Notes under the pieces: model-generated
What the model was told of the DNA's origin: nothing
What the model saw: only the letters and a program-made list of their open reading frames with translations
Database searches by the model: none
NCBI GenBank assembly: GCA_031422315.1
Contig: JANOQN010000053.1
Location: 1-64,000 of the forward strand
Direction of reading: 5' to 3'
DNA: 64,000 bases
Origin: JANNYA01 sp031422315
GTDB taxonomy: Bacteria > Pseudomonadota > Gammaproteobacteria > Xanthomonadales > SZUA-5
Program-made: the position numbers and the translations under genes
In this document: in pieces, positions 53,311-61,846 of the stretch
Layout of the letters: the number at the start of each line of letters is the position of its first letter
Numbering within the stretch: the stretch's first letter is position 1

Positions 53311-56214
53311 ATGATTCATTCTGAAGCGCTGCAAAGTGAATTTAATCGCTTAATGGCCATGGCGCCGGATCGGCGCGAGCAGGCATTGGCCGAGATCGAC
53401 GTGCCGCTGCGGGAGTTGCTAGCAGCCATGCTGGCCGACAAGCTCATTTCGCAGGCCACGACGGATGCGGGGCAGCGCGCATCGGCACAAGATGCCTTAG
53501 TGACTCGGGTAAACCCAGATCAGTCGTTTAAACCGATGTCGCAGGGCCAATCGCAGCACCAGCCTACCTCGGTGCGCGAAGGAGGATGCATTGGTCCCTA
53601 CACGCTGGATGCCTGGCTAGGGGATGGCGGTTCGGCATCGGTGTTTCGCGCGCATCGCATGCTTGATGGCGTGCGCCAGACGGTGGCAATCAAGGTGCTG
53701 CGACGCGGTTTGCAGGCCTTGGAAGCGCGTCAGCAATTTGATCGCGAGAGGCGCGTGCTGTCAGTGCTCGAACATGCCTCGATCGCGCGCTGGATCGATG
53801 GCGGTGTTACCGCTGATGGTTTTGCCTATCTTGTTTTAGAGTACGTCGACGGGCAGAGCATCACCAGTTTTGTGCGCGCTAGAAAACTGTCACTGCGCGC
53901 ACGCATCAATTTGATGATTGAAGTCGCAGGTGCCGTTGAAGCGGCGCATCGGGCCTTGATTGTGCATCGAGATCTCAAGCCCGGCAACTTGATGGTGAAC
54001 GAATCCGGGCAGGTCAAACTACTCGATTTCGGTATTGCTAAGCTGTTGCACAACGAAAATGAGCCACAAACGCAAGTTCATATGTACACGCCTGCCTACG
54101 CAGCGCCAGAGCAGCGCAATGACGGCGCAATCACCACCGCGACGGATGTCTATGCCATGGGCGTCATTCTGGGTGAGCTTTTGACCGGCAAGCGCTTCAA
54201 TAGCGACATAACCACCACGCCCTCTTTACAGATTGATGATCGCGCGACTGAAGAGGGCACCTTGCCTGCACCGCCCGCCAAGCTTCGCGCGCTGATTAAA
54301 GGTGATATTGACAATATTTTGCTTAAAGCGCTCGCGACCGACCCTAATAAGCGCTACGCCTCCGCAGCGGCGTTTGCAGAAGATTTAACGCGCGCGTTGG
54401 ATGGGCGGCCAGTGCTTGCGCATCCGCCATCACGTGGGTATCGCACCTGGAAATTTGTATCTAGGAATCGTACGAGCGTTGCGCTTGTTAGTGCGCTTAG
54501 CCTTGGCATTATCGCGGCCAGTGTTATCTCAGTGTTCGCAGCGCGCGATGCGCAGCGCGCGCAATTACGCGCGCAAAATAGTTTTGATGCTTCGGTCAAA
54601 GCGGTCAATGATCTGACAGTCGATCTCGCCAAGAACTTGCGTGAAGCGCGCGGTGTACGCGCCGAGACGGTGGCGAGCGTGCTGCAAAAAGCGCAAACGC
54701 TGGTCAATGATATTGAGCGTACCGATCCTGGAAATGTCGCGTTAGAGCACGCGCGCATCGGAATGCTGTTGGGGTTTTCGCAAACCTATCGCAGCGTTGC
54801 GCGCTCAAGCGAGGCGGATGCTGCACTGGATGATGGCTGGCGTCGATTGCAATCGCTGCAGCGCAAAACGGCATTAGTGCCGCCAGCTTTGTTCATCGAC
54901 GCTTTGCTTGCGCGTTCGGAGGCTAGCTACTACACCTTGGACTGGCGCGCCTCGGCAGACGATGCCAGCCAAGCGTTGGCTCTTGCGAAAGACGATAAAA
55001 GCCGGTCGTGGCGCGCCCGCGCGCAGCTTGCCAACGCCCGATTTTTCGCCGGTGAGTTAAAGTCAGTGCAGGCGCTGTTTAGCGAAACGGATGTGATCGA
55101 ACACGCGTTCGCAAGTGCCGAAACCGATTCCAAACTAAGTCCAGACGCTCAAGCGAGCGCGCTCGATTTCCACACCACCGTGGCTTCCGCGCAGGCCTCG
55201 CTCGGTTTACACAATGAAGCGCAAACGCTGCGGCTGCACGCGCGCGCGGTGACTCAGCAAGGGCTACGCAGCTACCCAAATTCGGTGGATATGCAATGGA
55301 TCGAATTGCGCTTGGTGATTTTAGAAGCGCATCATTTGCTTCGCATCGGACAAGCCGAAGATGCTTTTGCGCTGACGCAAAACGGTGTTGCTCAGGTGAG
55401 CGAAGCCATCAAGGCCAATCCCAATTCAAGCGCTTTTCGCTTGGTTGCTAGGTCACTATATAACTTGCGAGCGCAGTTATATCGGCGGCGCGGAGAATTC
55501 GAACAAGAACTCGGTGATTTGCGCATATCGCGAGATTTGCTTAAAGAGCTTTCCGACCGAGATATAGGTAACAACTTTTTGCGTGCAGAGCTTTCATTTG
55601 CAGAAAGGCGTTTAGCTGGTACCTTGCTTTTGCAAAAAAACATTGATTTCGAATTGGTAGAAGCCTCTGTGATTGCGGCGTTAATCATTGACCAAGAACT
55701 TTTGCAACGGGATCCAAAGCGTCCCTTTGCAAGACGCTATCTGTCAGCATCGCTTGAGCAATTGGGCGGTTTGCGCAGGGTGCAAAAGCGCTATGAAGAT
55801 GCCAACGCCGCCTATCAAGAAAGCCTTCAGCTACGGATCGCCCTAGCGCAAGAATTTCCGAGCGAGGCCAGCTGGCGTCGCTTGTTAGCTTTTAGTCATG
55901 AGGCGATCACAAAGCTGGCAGCAGCGCGCGGCGACTTCCTTAGCGCTACCAAAGCACAGCGCGAATCTGCGCTGATTTGGGAAGCTTTGCGCCGCGAGGT
56001 TCCAGAGTTCAACACTGAAATTTCTTGGTTTGATAGCCAGTTAGTTCTAACTGAGTTGTTATTGGCTCAGCGTCAAGACTCAAAGCTTGCAGCAGAAGCC
56101 CAAAAACTAATCCAGCGTCTTAATGAGTACGCAGTGCAAAACTCAGCCTTATTTAAAACTAGATCCGATTTACTGAAAGAACTCGACCGACTACAAAGCA
56201 AAGCAAAGCGCTAG
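53311..56214 (+). CDS. Transmembrane serine/threonine protein kinase with helical-repeat sensor
   Basis: 967 residues. Hanks-type kinase domain about 95-365: glycine loop LGDGGSASVFRA, Lys128 in VAIKVL, HRDLKPGN with Asp221 and Asn226, DFG 239-241, APE 265-267. One membrane helix (about 389-410) follows, then some 550 residues of helical, TPR-like periplasmic repeats (for example RRVQKRYEDANAAYQESLQL). This layout is common in Lysobacterales and often goes with an ECF sigma factor gene; none is here. The 90 residues before the kinase domain are helical and unassigned. A secreted protein follows after 66 bp. Confidence 0.93.
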   Translation: MIHSEALQSEFNRLMAMAPDRREQALAEIDVPLRELLAAMLADKLISQATTDAGQRASAQDALVTRVNPDQSFKPMSQGQSQHQPTSVREGGCIGPYTLDAWLGDGGSASVFRAHRMLDGVRQTVAIKVLRRGLQALEARQQFDRERRVLSVLEHASIARWIDGGVTADGFAYLVLEYVDGQSITSFVRARKLSLRARINLMIEVAGAVEAAHRALIVHRDLKPGNLMVNESGQVKLLDFGIAKLLHNENEPQTQVHMYTPAYAAPEQRNDGAITTATDVYAMGVILGELLTGKRFNSDITTTPSLQIDDRATEEGTLPAPPAKLRALIKGDIDNILLKALATDPNKRYASAAAFAEDLTRALDGRPVLAHPPSRGYRTWKFVSRNRTSVALVSALSLGIIAASVISVFAARDAQRAQLRAQNSFDASVKAVNDLTVDLAKNLREARGVRAETVASVLQKAQTLVNDIERTDPGNVALEHARIGMLLGFSQTYRSVARSSEADAALDDGWRRLQSLQRKTALVPPALFIDALLARSEASYYTLDWRASADDASQALALAKDDKSRSWRARAQLANARFFAGELKSVQALFSETDVIEHAFASAETDSKLSPDAQASALDFHTTVASAQASLGLHNEAQTLRLHARAVTQQGLRSYPNSVDMQWIELRLVILEAHHLLRIGQAEDAFALTQNGVAQVSEAIKANPNSSAFRLVARSLYNLRAQLYRRRGEFEQELGDLRISRDLLKELSDRDIGNNFLRAELSFAERRLAGTLLLQKNIDFELVEASVIAALIIDQELLQRDPKRPFARRYLSASLEQLGGLRRVQKRYEDANAAYQESLQLRIALAQEFPSEASWRRLLAFSHEAITKLAAARGDFLSATKAQRESALIWEALRREVPEFNTEISWFDSQLVLTELLLAQRQDSKLAAEAQKLIQRLNEYAVQNSALFKTRSDLLKELDRLQSKAKR

Positions 56215-56280
56215 CGCTTTAATGGAGTTACTGTCTTTAAAGTCTTTGAACATTAAATCAACCTTTAAAAGGAAACCACA

Positions 56281-57816
56281 ATGCGTAGCTTTTCAATTCC
56301 CGCGTTGACTTCGGCCATTGTTACCCGCTGCCTGCTTTTGCTCGCGGCGCTACCTACAAGCTTTGGAACATACGCACAAACCATTGACCTCAACCAATCG
56401 GTGGCCGCTGAATTCAACAGTGAGGCCGAGTTTCAAACACTCGCTAATGCGGGCTGGATTTTCCGAGCCGGAGACGGTGTCGGCACCCAAAGCTGCGCCG
56501 TGCCCGGCAATATCAAAGCCTGCGGTTTTGGCTTTTTTGCTGATGGCGCGCAGGGCGCGGCGCGCGGCTTAGCCGCCGGAAACAACCAAGGCCGCTGGAT
56601 TATTACGCCACCCATTATTTTTGGGGCCAGCGGCAATATGCGCGTGATTTTGCGCAAGGCGGATTCGGGCACGGGCGGCTTGGATATCCGCGAAAGTAGT
56701 GGCGGTTCTGACACCCAAGAAATGGCGCAGACTCGGGCACCTGAAGGCGGCGGGAATTGCCCACCTAACAATAGTTTTTGTGCACTGCGAAATTTGCGAA
56801 GCTCGGGCGAAGCCACGTCGGGCGAGGCACCAAGCTGCGCTGATTTGTTTACTTCCGCAAACCCTGGACTTGGCATCGGCTATTGTTCGGTCACGATTAG
56901 CGCTTCAGAGTTACAGAATTTTGGCACTGGCATCCACCGGCTTGCTATTAAATTGCGCTCATCCAGTTCGACCGCGGCAAGCAATCAGGACGTGCTCGTG
57001 GATCGCATCGAGATAAACACCGGTAATAACGATAATTTGCCGGTACAGGCAGTTATCAGTCAAGGATTCACCGGCAGTAATCCGAGCTTGGGCTTGTATA
57101 GCCATCCAGTGAGTGGCCACAGCGCTGTCAATCTGACGTTGATTAGCAGCCTTACCGCTAGCGACTTTGAAGCGCTCGACTTCAGCCCTAATGGCAACAC
57201 GCTGTACGGTATCGCTTTGGTTTTCGGAGTGCGCCAACTAGTTAGGGTCAATGCCGCCAATGGCGCGCGCACTTTAGTCGGCACGGTCAGCGGGTTTTTG
57301 TCCAGCAACGAGTTTGTTCGCGGGTTAATGATCGACCCTACCAGCGGTTCGAGCTACCTCATGACGCGAAGTTTCACCGATACGCAGTCCCGGCTATATG
57401 ACTTCGATCTCAACACCGCTCAAGCGAACCTACAAGCTGGCGTCAACGCTGGCGGCGCATTCCGCGCGTCCGCTAACGCAATAGATTGCCAAGGCCGTTT
57501 GTTTAGCGTGGAGACTACAAATCCTGGAGGAATTGGCGCGCGGCTCTATCGGGTCAATCTTGTTGATGGCTCAGTGACATTGGTGGGCAACACAGGCTAT
57601 GTGTCGAGTTTGTTTCATGGCCCCATCGATTTTGATAACGCCAGTGGCCGCCTGATGGGCTGGGTGGAAGCACAATCTGGGGCTTACGTTGGCTACGGTA
57701 GCTACAGCTTAAGCACCGGGCAATTCACCGCGCTATCCACCGCTCCGCAATTATCGATAGGCGCGGGCGCATTGAATAGCCGCTGTAACACGGGGTTCGC
57801 GAATGGTTTTGAATAG
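56281..57816 (+). CDS. Secreted protein of unknown function ending in FANGFE
   Basis: 511 residues. Start has AAAGGAAA 7 bp upstream. Signal peptide (CLLLLAALPTSFGTYAQ). The first 270 residues resemble a jelly-roll-type domain with several Cys, the rest (from VISQGFTGSNPSLGLYS) has beta-propeller-like units of the type TLYGIALVFGVRQLVRVNAA, resembling DUF4394-type proteins. The last residues, GFANGFE, match the IFADGFE and VFVNGFE motifs of two other exported proteins here. It lies 66 bp after the kinase and may share its transcript. Confidence 0.82.
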   Translation: MRSFSIPALTSAIVTRCLLLLAALPTSFGTYAQTIDLNQSVAAEFNSEAEFQTLANAGWIFRAGDGVGTQSCAVPGNIKACGFGFFADGAQGAARGLAAGNNQGRWIITPPIIFGASGNMRVILRKADSGTGGLDIRESSGGSDTQEMAQTRAPEGGGNCPPNNSFCALRNLRSSGEATSGEAPSCADLFTSANPGLGIGYCSVTISASELQNFGTGIHRLAIKLRSSSSTAASNQDVLVDRIEINTGNNDNLPVQAVISQGFTGSNPSLGLYSHPVSGHSAVNLTLISSLTASDFEALDFSPNGNTLYGIALVFGVRQLVRVNAANGARTLVGTVSGFLSSNEFVRGLMIDPTSGSSYLMTRSFTDTQSRLYDFDLNTAQANLQAGVNAGGAFRASANAIDCQGRLFSVETTNPGGIGARLYRVNLVDGSVTLVGNTGYVSSLFHGPIDFDNASGRLMGWVEAQSGAYVGYGSYSLSTGQFTALSTAPQLSIGAGALNSRCNTGFANGFE

Positions 57817-57936
57817 CTAGAGAGCATAACCAAACTGGCAAGTATAGATTTTTCACGTGGGCAGACTAGGTTCGCACCCGTGCAAACCAGGCTTGCAAAC
57901 CCTTGTGTAAGCGTTTGCGCTCAAAGTTATTTGCTT

Positions 57937-57966
57937 CCTAGCGCTTGGGCGTGCGTATGCGCTAGG
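57937..57966. promoter_or_regulatory. Inverted repeat before gspF
   Basis: Arms CCTAGCGC and GCGCTAGG, perfect over 8 bp with a 14-nt loop, 75 bp before the gspF start. No T-run follows. Role unknown; could be a weak structure of the 225-bp intergenic region. Confidence 0.3.
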
Positions 57967-58041
57967 TTAAGCTTGGCGCTATGGAGAACTCGAACATGCT
58001 ATTTGGTTTTTGTCACTGTCGCTTTAGGCAGGTGCGTTAGC

Positions 58042-59334
58042 GTGGCTGCATTTGAATTTCAAGCGCTGGATGCTGCTGGCAAAAACCAAAAAGGCGTGCT
58101 GGAGGGCGACACCGCAAAAGCCGTGCGAGCGCTGCTGCGTGAACGTGGCTGGACGCCGCTGGACGTCGTGCTTTTGCAGGCTGCAGGCGCCACGCAGGCC
58201 GCACAACAAGCAGCGCGCAGCGATCTGGATGCGCGCGCGGCAGGCAAAGCCGATAGCCAGATTGCCTCGCCTAGTCCGCGCGGCTGGTTTACCCGGCACA
58301 TGGGCAGGGCTGAGCTGGCGATTTTTACCCAGCAATTCGCCACACTGGTCAATGCCGGATTGCCGCTCGATGAAGTGCTGTCAGTGCTGGCCGAACAAAG
58401 TGAAGGCGCGCATAGCCAACGTATGATTATTGGCGTGCGCGCAAAAATGCTGGAAGGCCAAAGCCTGAGCCAGTCGCTGGCCCAATTTCCGCACAGTTTT
58501 GATCGGCTCTACTGCGCGTCCATCAAAGCGGGTGAGCAATCCGGCCAGCTGCATACGGTATTGACCCGGCTGGCCGATTATTGCGAAGCCAGCGCGGGCA
58601 TGACCCAAAAAGTGCTGCTGGCACTGATCTATCCGGCGCTGCTGTTGGCCGTGTGTATTGCAGTAGTGACCGGTTTGCTGAGCTATGTTGTGCCGCAGCT
58701 GCTCGGCATGTTTAATCAGCTCGGCGGTGAATTGCCGATGGCAACGCAGGTGTTGCTGGCGCTCAGCGGATTCATCACGCGCTTTGGTGTCTGGATTGCG
58801 CTGGCTTTGGTTTTAGCCGCTGTGGCGTTTGCGATTGCGCTGCGGCAGCCGATATTCCGCACCGCGTGGCACGCGTTTTTATTGCGTTTGCCGATACTTG
58901 GGCCGCTGCTGCGCGCGGGTGAAACTGCGCGTTTTGCCCGCACGCTGGCGATTGCCAGCTCAGCGTCGGTGCCGGTGTTAGAAGCGCTGCGGCTGAGCCA
59001 GGAAGTGCTGAGCTTCTTACCGATTCGTAAAGCGCTGATAGACGCCACCGCAAGGGTGCGCGAAGGCCAAAGCTTGGCCAGCAGCCTGAAAGCCAGCAAG
59101 CAGTTTCCTGAGCTATTGACGCGATTGATCGGCTCGGGCGAGCGCAGCGGTAAGCTTGAACCCATGTTAGAACACGGCGCCAATCTGTTGGAGCGGCGCG
59201 TGCAATCGAGCCTAAGTAGCATCATGGCACTGTTAGAGCCAGGCATGATATTGGTGATGGGCACGCTAGTGCTGGGGATTGTGATGGCGATTTTGCAGCC
59301 AATTTTTATGATGAATGGGCTGATTGCGCAGTGA
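58042..59334 (+). CDS. gspF: Type II secretion system inner membrane protein GspF
   Basis: 430 residues from a GTG that gives the family N-terminus AAFEFQALDAAGKNQKGVLEG; an in-frame extension to 57880 has no homology. Two repeated T2SF domains, each with a membrane hairpin: FTQQFATLVNAGLPLDEVL and ARTLAIASSASVPVLEALRL. GspF is the platform protein that couples the secretion ATPase GspE to the pseudopilus. The PilC paralogue is a lesser possibility; the FEFQALD start favours GspF. No other secretion gene is adjacent, which is unusual. Confidence 0.92.
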   Translation: MAAFEFQALDAAGKNQKGVLEGDTAKAVRALLRERGWTPLDVVLLQAAGATQAAQQAARSDLDARAAGKADSQIASPSPRGWFTRHMGRAELAIFTQQFATLVNAGLPLDEVLSVLAEQSEGAHSQRMIIGVRAKMLEGQSLSQSLAQFPHSFDRLYCASIKAGEQSGQLHTVLTRLADYCEASAGMTQKVLLALIYPALLLAVCIAVVTGLLSYVVPQLLGMFNQLGGELPMATQVLLALSGFITRFGVWIALALVLAAVAFAIALRQPIFRTAWHAFLLRLPILGPLLRAGETARFARTLAIASSASVPVLEALRLSQEVLSFLPIRKALIDATARVREGQSLASSLKASKQFPELLTRLIGSGERSGKLEPMLEHGANLLERRVQSSLSSIMALLEPGMILVMGTLVLGIVMAILQPIFMMNGLIAQ

Positions 59335-59396
59335 ATTTCTTTTGGCTCCGGGATATGTGCTCAATCGAACGGTCCACAGTCGATCCGCAAATATGT

Positions 59397-59617
59397 TCGT
59401 CATTCCCGCGAAGGCGGGAATCCAAGGAGCGCTGCTTCAAGGAGACTCATTCCTCGTCATTCCCGCGCAGGCGGGAATCCAGGCTTATTGTGCTAATCGA
59501 CGCTGCGAGGCAATTCTCGCTGCATTTACGCGTTCACCAGGTTGACCAGGCAAAATCAACCTTGAGTAACTCTGGTTGCGCGCGGCGCCTGGATTCCCGC
59601 CTTCGCGGGAATGACGA
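59397..59617. repeat. Inverted-arm dispersed element, copy 5 (with an extra left arm)
   Basis: Two directly repeated left arms (TCGTCATTCCCGCGAAGGCG at 59397 and TCGTCATTCCCGCGCAGGCG at 59454) and one right arm (59588-59617). The second left arm may be a partial duplication. It fills most of the 346-bp gap between gspF and ftsE. Translations such as VIPAKAGIQ inside it are repeat artefacts. Confidence 0.85.
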
Positions 59618-59680
59618 GGTGCTATTCGACATTGCCTTGATGACGAGCATCCGTTATGCGACCTACGGCAAAGCCACCCC

Positions 59681-60379
59681 ATGATCCGCTTTGACGCCGT
59701 CGGCAAACGTTTTTTATCGGGTTTTCAAGCGCTTGATGACGTATCTTTCGAGTTGGTGGCTGGAGAGATGGTGTTTTTGACAGGGCATTCGGGCGCAGGT
59801 AAAAGCACGCTACTCAAGCTGATCGCACTAATGGATCGGCCCACACGCGGCAATATTCTGATTGATAGCCAGCCGGTGCAGCGGTTCACCGCGCGTGATG
59901 TGCCTGCCTATCGGCGTACGCTGGGGCTGGTGTTTCAAGATCATCGACTGCTATTTGATCGCAGCGTGTTTGATAACGTGGCGCTGCCGCTGATCGTCGC
60001 GGGTTTACCGCATGCGCAGATCGAAAAGCAGGTGCAAGCCACACTTTTGCGAGTCGGCATTGCTGATAAAGCGCGCGCGTCGCCGATTACCTTATCAGGC
60101 GGCGAGCAGCAGCGCGTTGGCATTGCGCGCGCGGTGGTCACTAAACCCGCGATCTTGCTGGCAGATGAGCCAACTGGCAATTTAGACCCCGATTTATCTG
60201 AAGAAATCATGCGCTTATTTTTAGATTTCCAGCAAAGCGGCACCACAGTATTGGTCGCTAGCCATGATTTACGACTGGTGCGCAAGCTTGAAAAGCGCGT
60301 GCTGGTGCTGGATCACGGCAAGCTGATTGATGATTTTCGGCCCGAAGTGCATCGCAGTACGAAGGTGCAGCATGGCTAA
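59681..60379 (+). CDS. ftsE: Cell division ATP-binding protein FtsE
   Basis: 232 residues, ABC ATPase. Walker A GHSGAGKST, Q-loop VFQDHRLLFDRSVFDN, signature LSGGEQQRVGIARA, Walker B ILLADEPTGNLD. With FtsX it drives the periplasmic amidase activators during division. ftsY, the common upstream neighbour, is missing; an element precedes the gene. Overlaps ftsX by 8 bp. Confidence 0.97.
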   Translation: MIRFDAVGKRFLSGFQALDDVSFELVAGEMVFLTGHSGAGKSTLLKLIALMDRPTRGNILIDSQPVQRFTARDVPAYRRTLGLVFQDHRLLFDRSVFDNVALPLIVAGLPHAQIEKQVQATLLRVGIADKARASPITLSGGEQQRVGIARAVVTKPAILLADEPTGNLDPDLSEEIMRLFLDFQQSGTTVLVASHDLRLVRKLEKRVLVLDHGKLIDDFRPEVHRSTKVQHG

Positions 60380-61388
60380 AAAGAATCGAAGCAGAACAGT
60401 TGAAAATCGAGGCGCAGCACCACCCGGAAATTTGCCGCTTGAAATCCCAGTACATGTTCTAGCCAGCCCGCTGCGCGCCTGGCTGCGCAGCCATGGCTAC
60501 AGTCTGTTTTCCAGCATTGGCAGGCTGTGGCGCCAACCATTTACACAGTTGTTAACCTTCGGCGTACTGGCATTGGCGCTTGCGTTACCGACGATGGGGC
60601 ATTTGGCGCTCAAAAATATGCGCTATTTATCGGCGGCGGCGGCCCAACCCGGCGATGTCAGCTTATTTTTACGCCCCGAGATCGCACAGCCAAGTGCTGC
60701 GGCGCTGCAAAGCCGAATTCAAACTGATCCATTAGTCAAACAGGTGATCTTAAAAACCCCCGAAGAAGCGCTGGCGGAATTCAAGCAATTGACTAGCTTT
60801 ACCGATGCGTTAAATGCACTTGATGCGAATCCACTGCCGTTTGTGCTGGTGGTAGAGCTGAGCCGCGAATCTTTGCAAAGCGGCCGCGCGATGGCGCTGG
60901 TCGAAGCGCTGCGCGCCAATCCTGAAGTTGAAATTGCGCAGTTTGACCAAGAATGGCTGTTTCGGCTCAAAGCACTACTGGCATTAGCGGAGCGCGCTAT
61001 TTGGGTATTTGGCGGGCTTTTGGCGCTGACCGTGCTGCTCGTGATTGGCAATACGATACGCTTAGAGCTTGCCGCGCGCGCCGATGAGATTCAAATCATG
61101 AAGCTGGTCGGCGCAGATAATGCCTTCGTGCGGCGGCCGTTTTTGTACTCAGGATTTTGGTTCGGCGCCATTGCTGCGCTACTTGCAATTTTGCTGGTAG
61201 CGGGAGCGGTTTGGCTGCTCACGCCCGCGGTAAGCGGTTTAGCGCGCAGCTACGGCAGTGAATTCCGGCTGCTGGGCTTGAGCCTAGTCGAGAGTGCATT
61301 CGTATTCATTTGCGGTACGGTTTTAGGGTGGTTCGGCGCACTGATCGCGGCATCCGCACATATGTCCGCACCAGAAAACCCGCAATAA
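60372..61388 (+). CDS. ftsX: Cell division protein FtsX
   Basis: 338 residues from the ATG with a GAAGGTG site; an in-frame extension to 60327 lies in ftsE. Four membrane helices with a periplasmic loop between the first and second (about 85-205, QPGDVSLFLRP). Seen: QLLTFGVLALALALP, VIGNTIRLELAARADEI and IMKLVGADNAFVRRPFLYSG. rpoH, the usual next gene, is not present. Confidence 0.96.
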   Translation: MAKKNRSRTVENRGAAPPGNLPLEIPVHVLASPLRAWLRSHGYSLFSSIGRLWRQPFTQLLTFGVLALALALPTMGHLALKNMRYLSAAAAQPGDVSLFLRPEIAQPSAAALQSRIQTDPLVKQVILKTPEEALAEFKQLTSFTDALNALDANPLPFVLVVELSRESLQSGRAMALVEALRANPEVEIAQFDQEWLFRLKALLALAERAIWVFGGLLALTVLLVIGNTIRLELAARADEIQIMKLVGADNAFVRRPFLYSGFWFGAIAALLAILLVAGAVWLLTPAVSGLARSYGSEFRLLGLSLVESAFVFICGTVLGWFGALIAASAHMSAPENPQ

Positions 61389-61446
61389 ACCGCTGAAATT
61401 GCGGGTTCGCGTGGCGAAAAGTACGGAAATTCGTCATAAATCGACG

Positions 61447-61472
61447 CAAATGATCTAACAATAGATCATTTG
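61447..61472. promoter_or_regulatory. Perfect 11-bp inverted repeat with 4-nt loop
   Basis: CAAATGATCTA ACAA TAGATCATTTG, 58 bp past the ftsX stop in the 458-bp gap before the subtilase. AT-rich arms and no T-run argue against a factor-independent terminator; an operator is as likely. Nothing else with clear function is seen in 61389-61846. Confidence 0.45.
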
Positions 61473-61846
61473 ATCTCGCTAGTTTTCTGGGTTTCTGCTG
61501 CGCTGCAACAGAGCAAACGGAGCTTCTGAAAACGTGAACTGCATCGCAGTTTTTGAAACTGAATCGCAATTCAGGCGTTTGCTGGCCATACGAATTTAAG
61601 CGTAGTCGAGCATGAATGATTTCAAGTCATTCTCAACGTGCGTCTCTGCTGCGACGCAGCAAAGCTGAACAAGCCGAAAAAGGTTGAGCCGTTTGACGCG
61701 CCGTTGGCGCGCATTTAGATTCCGCTCGCGCTGTGGCAATCGCCACCTGCCGATCTTGCGGCGGTCAACTCTCTCGGTTTGCCGCAGATTTATTGCACAT
61801 CGCCTTTCTACCCATCTCTCCTTGCTAAATTTAGGAACTTTGATCC

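Noticed and set aside
59324..59684. Frames reading VIPAKAGIQ and SFPRRRES in two phases
   Set aside because: These are translations of the dispersed element arms, not genes.
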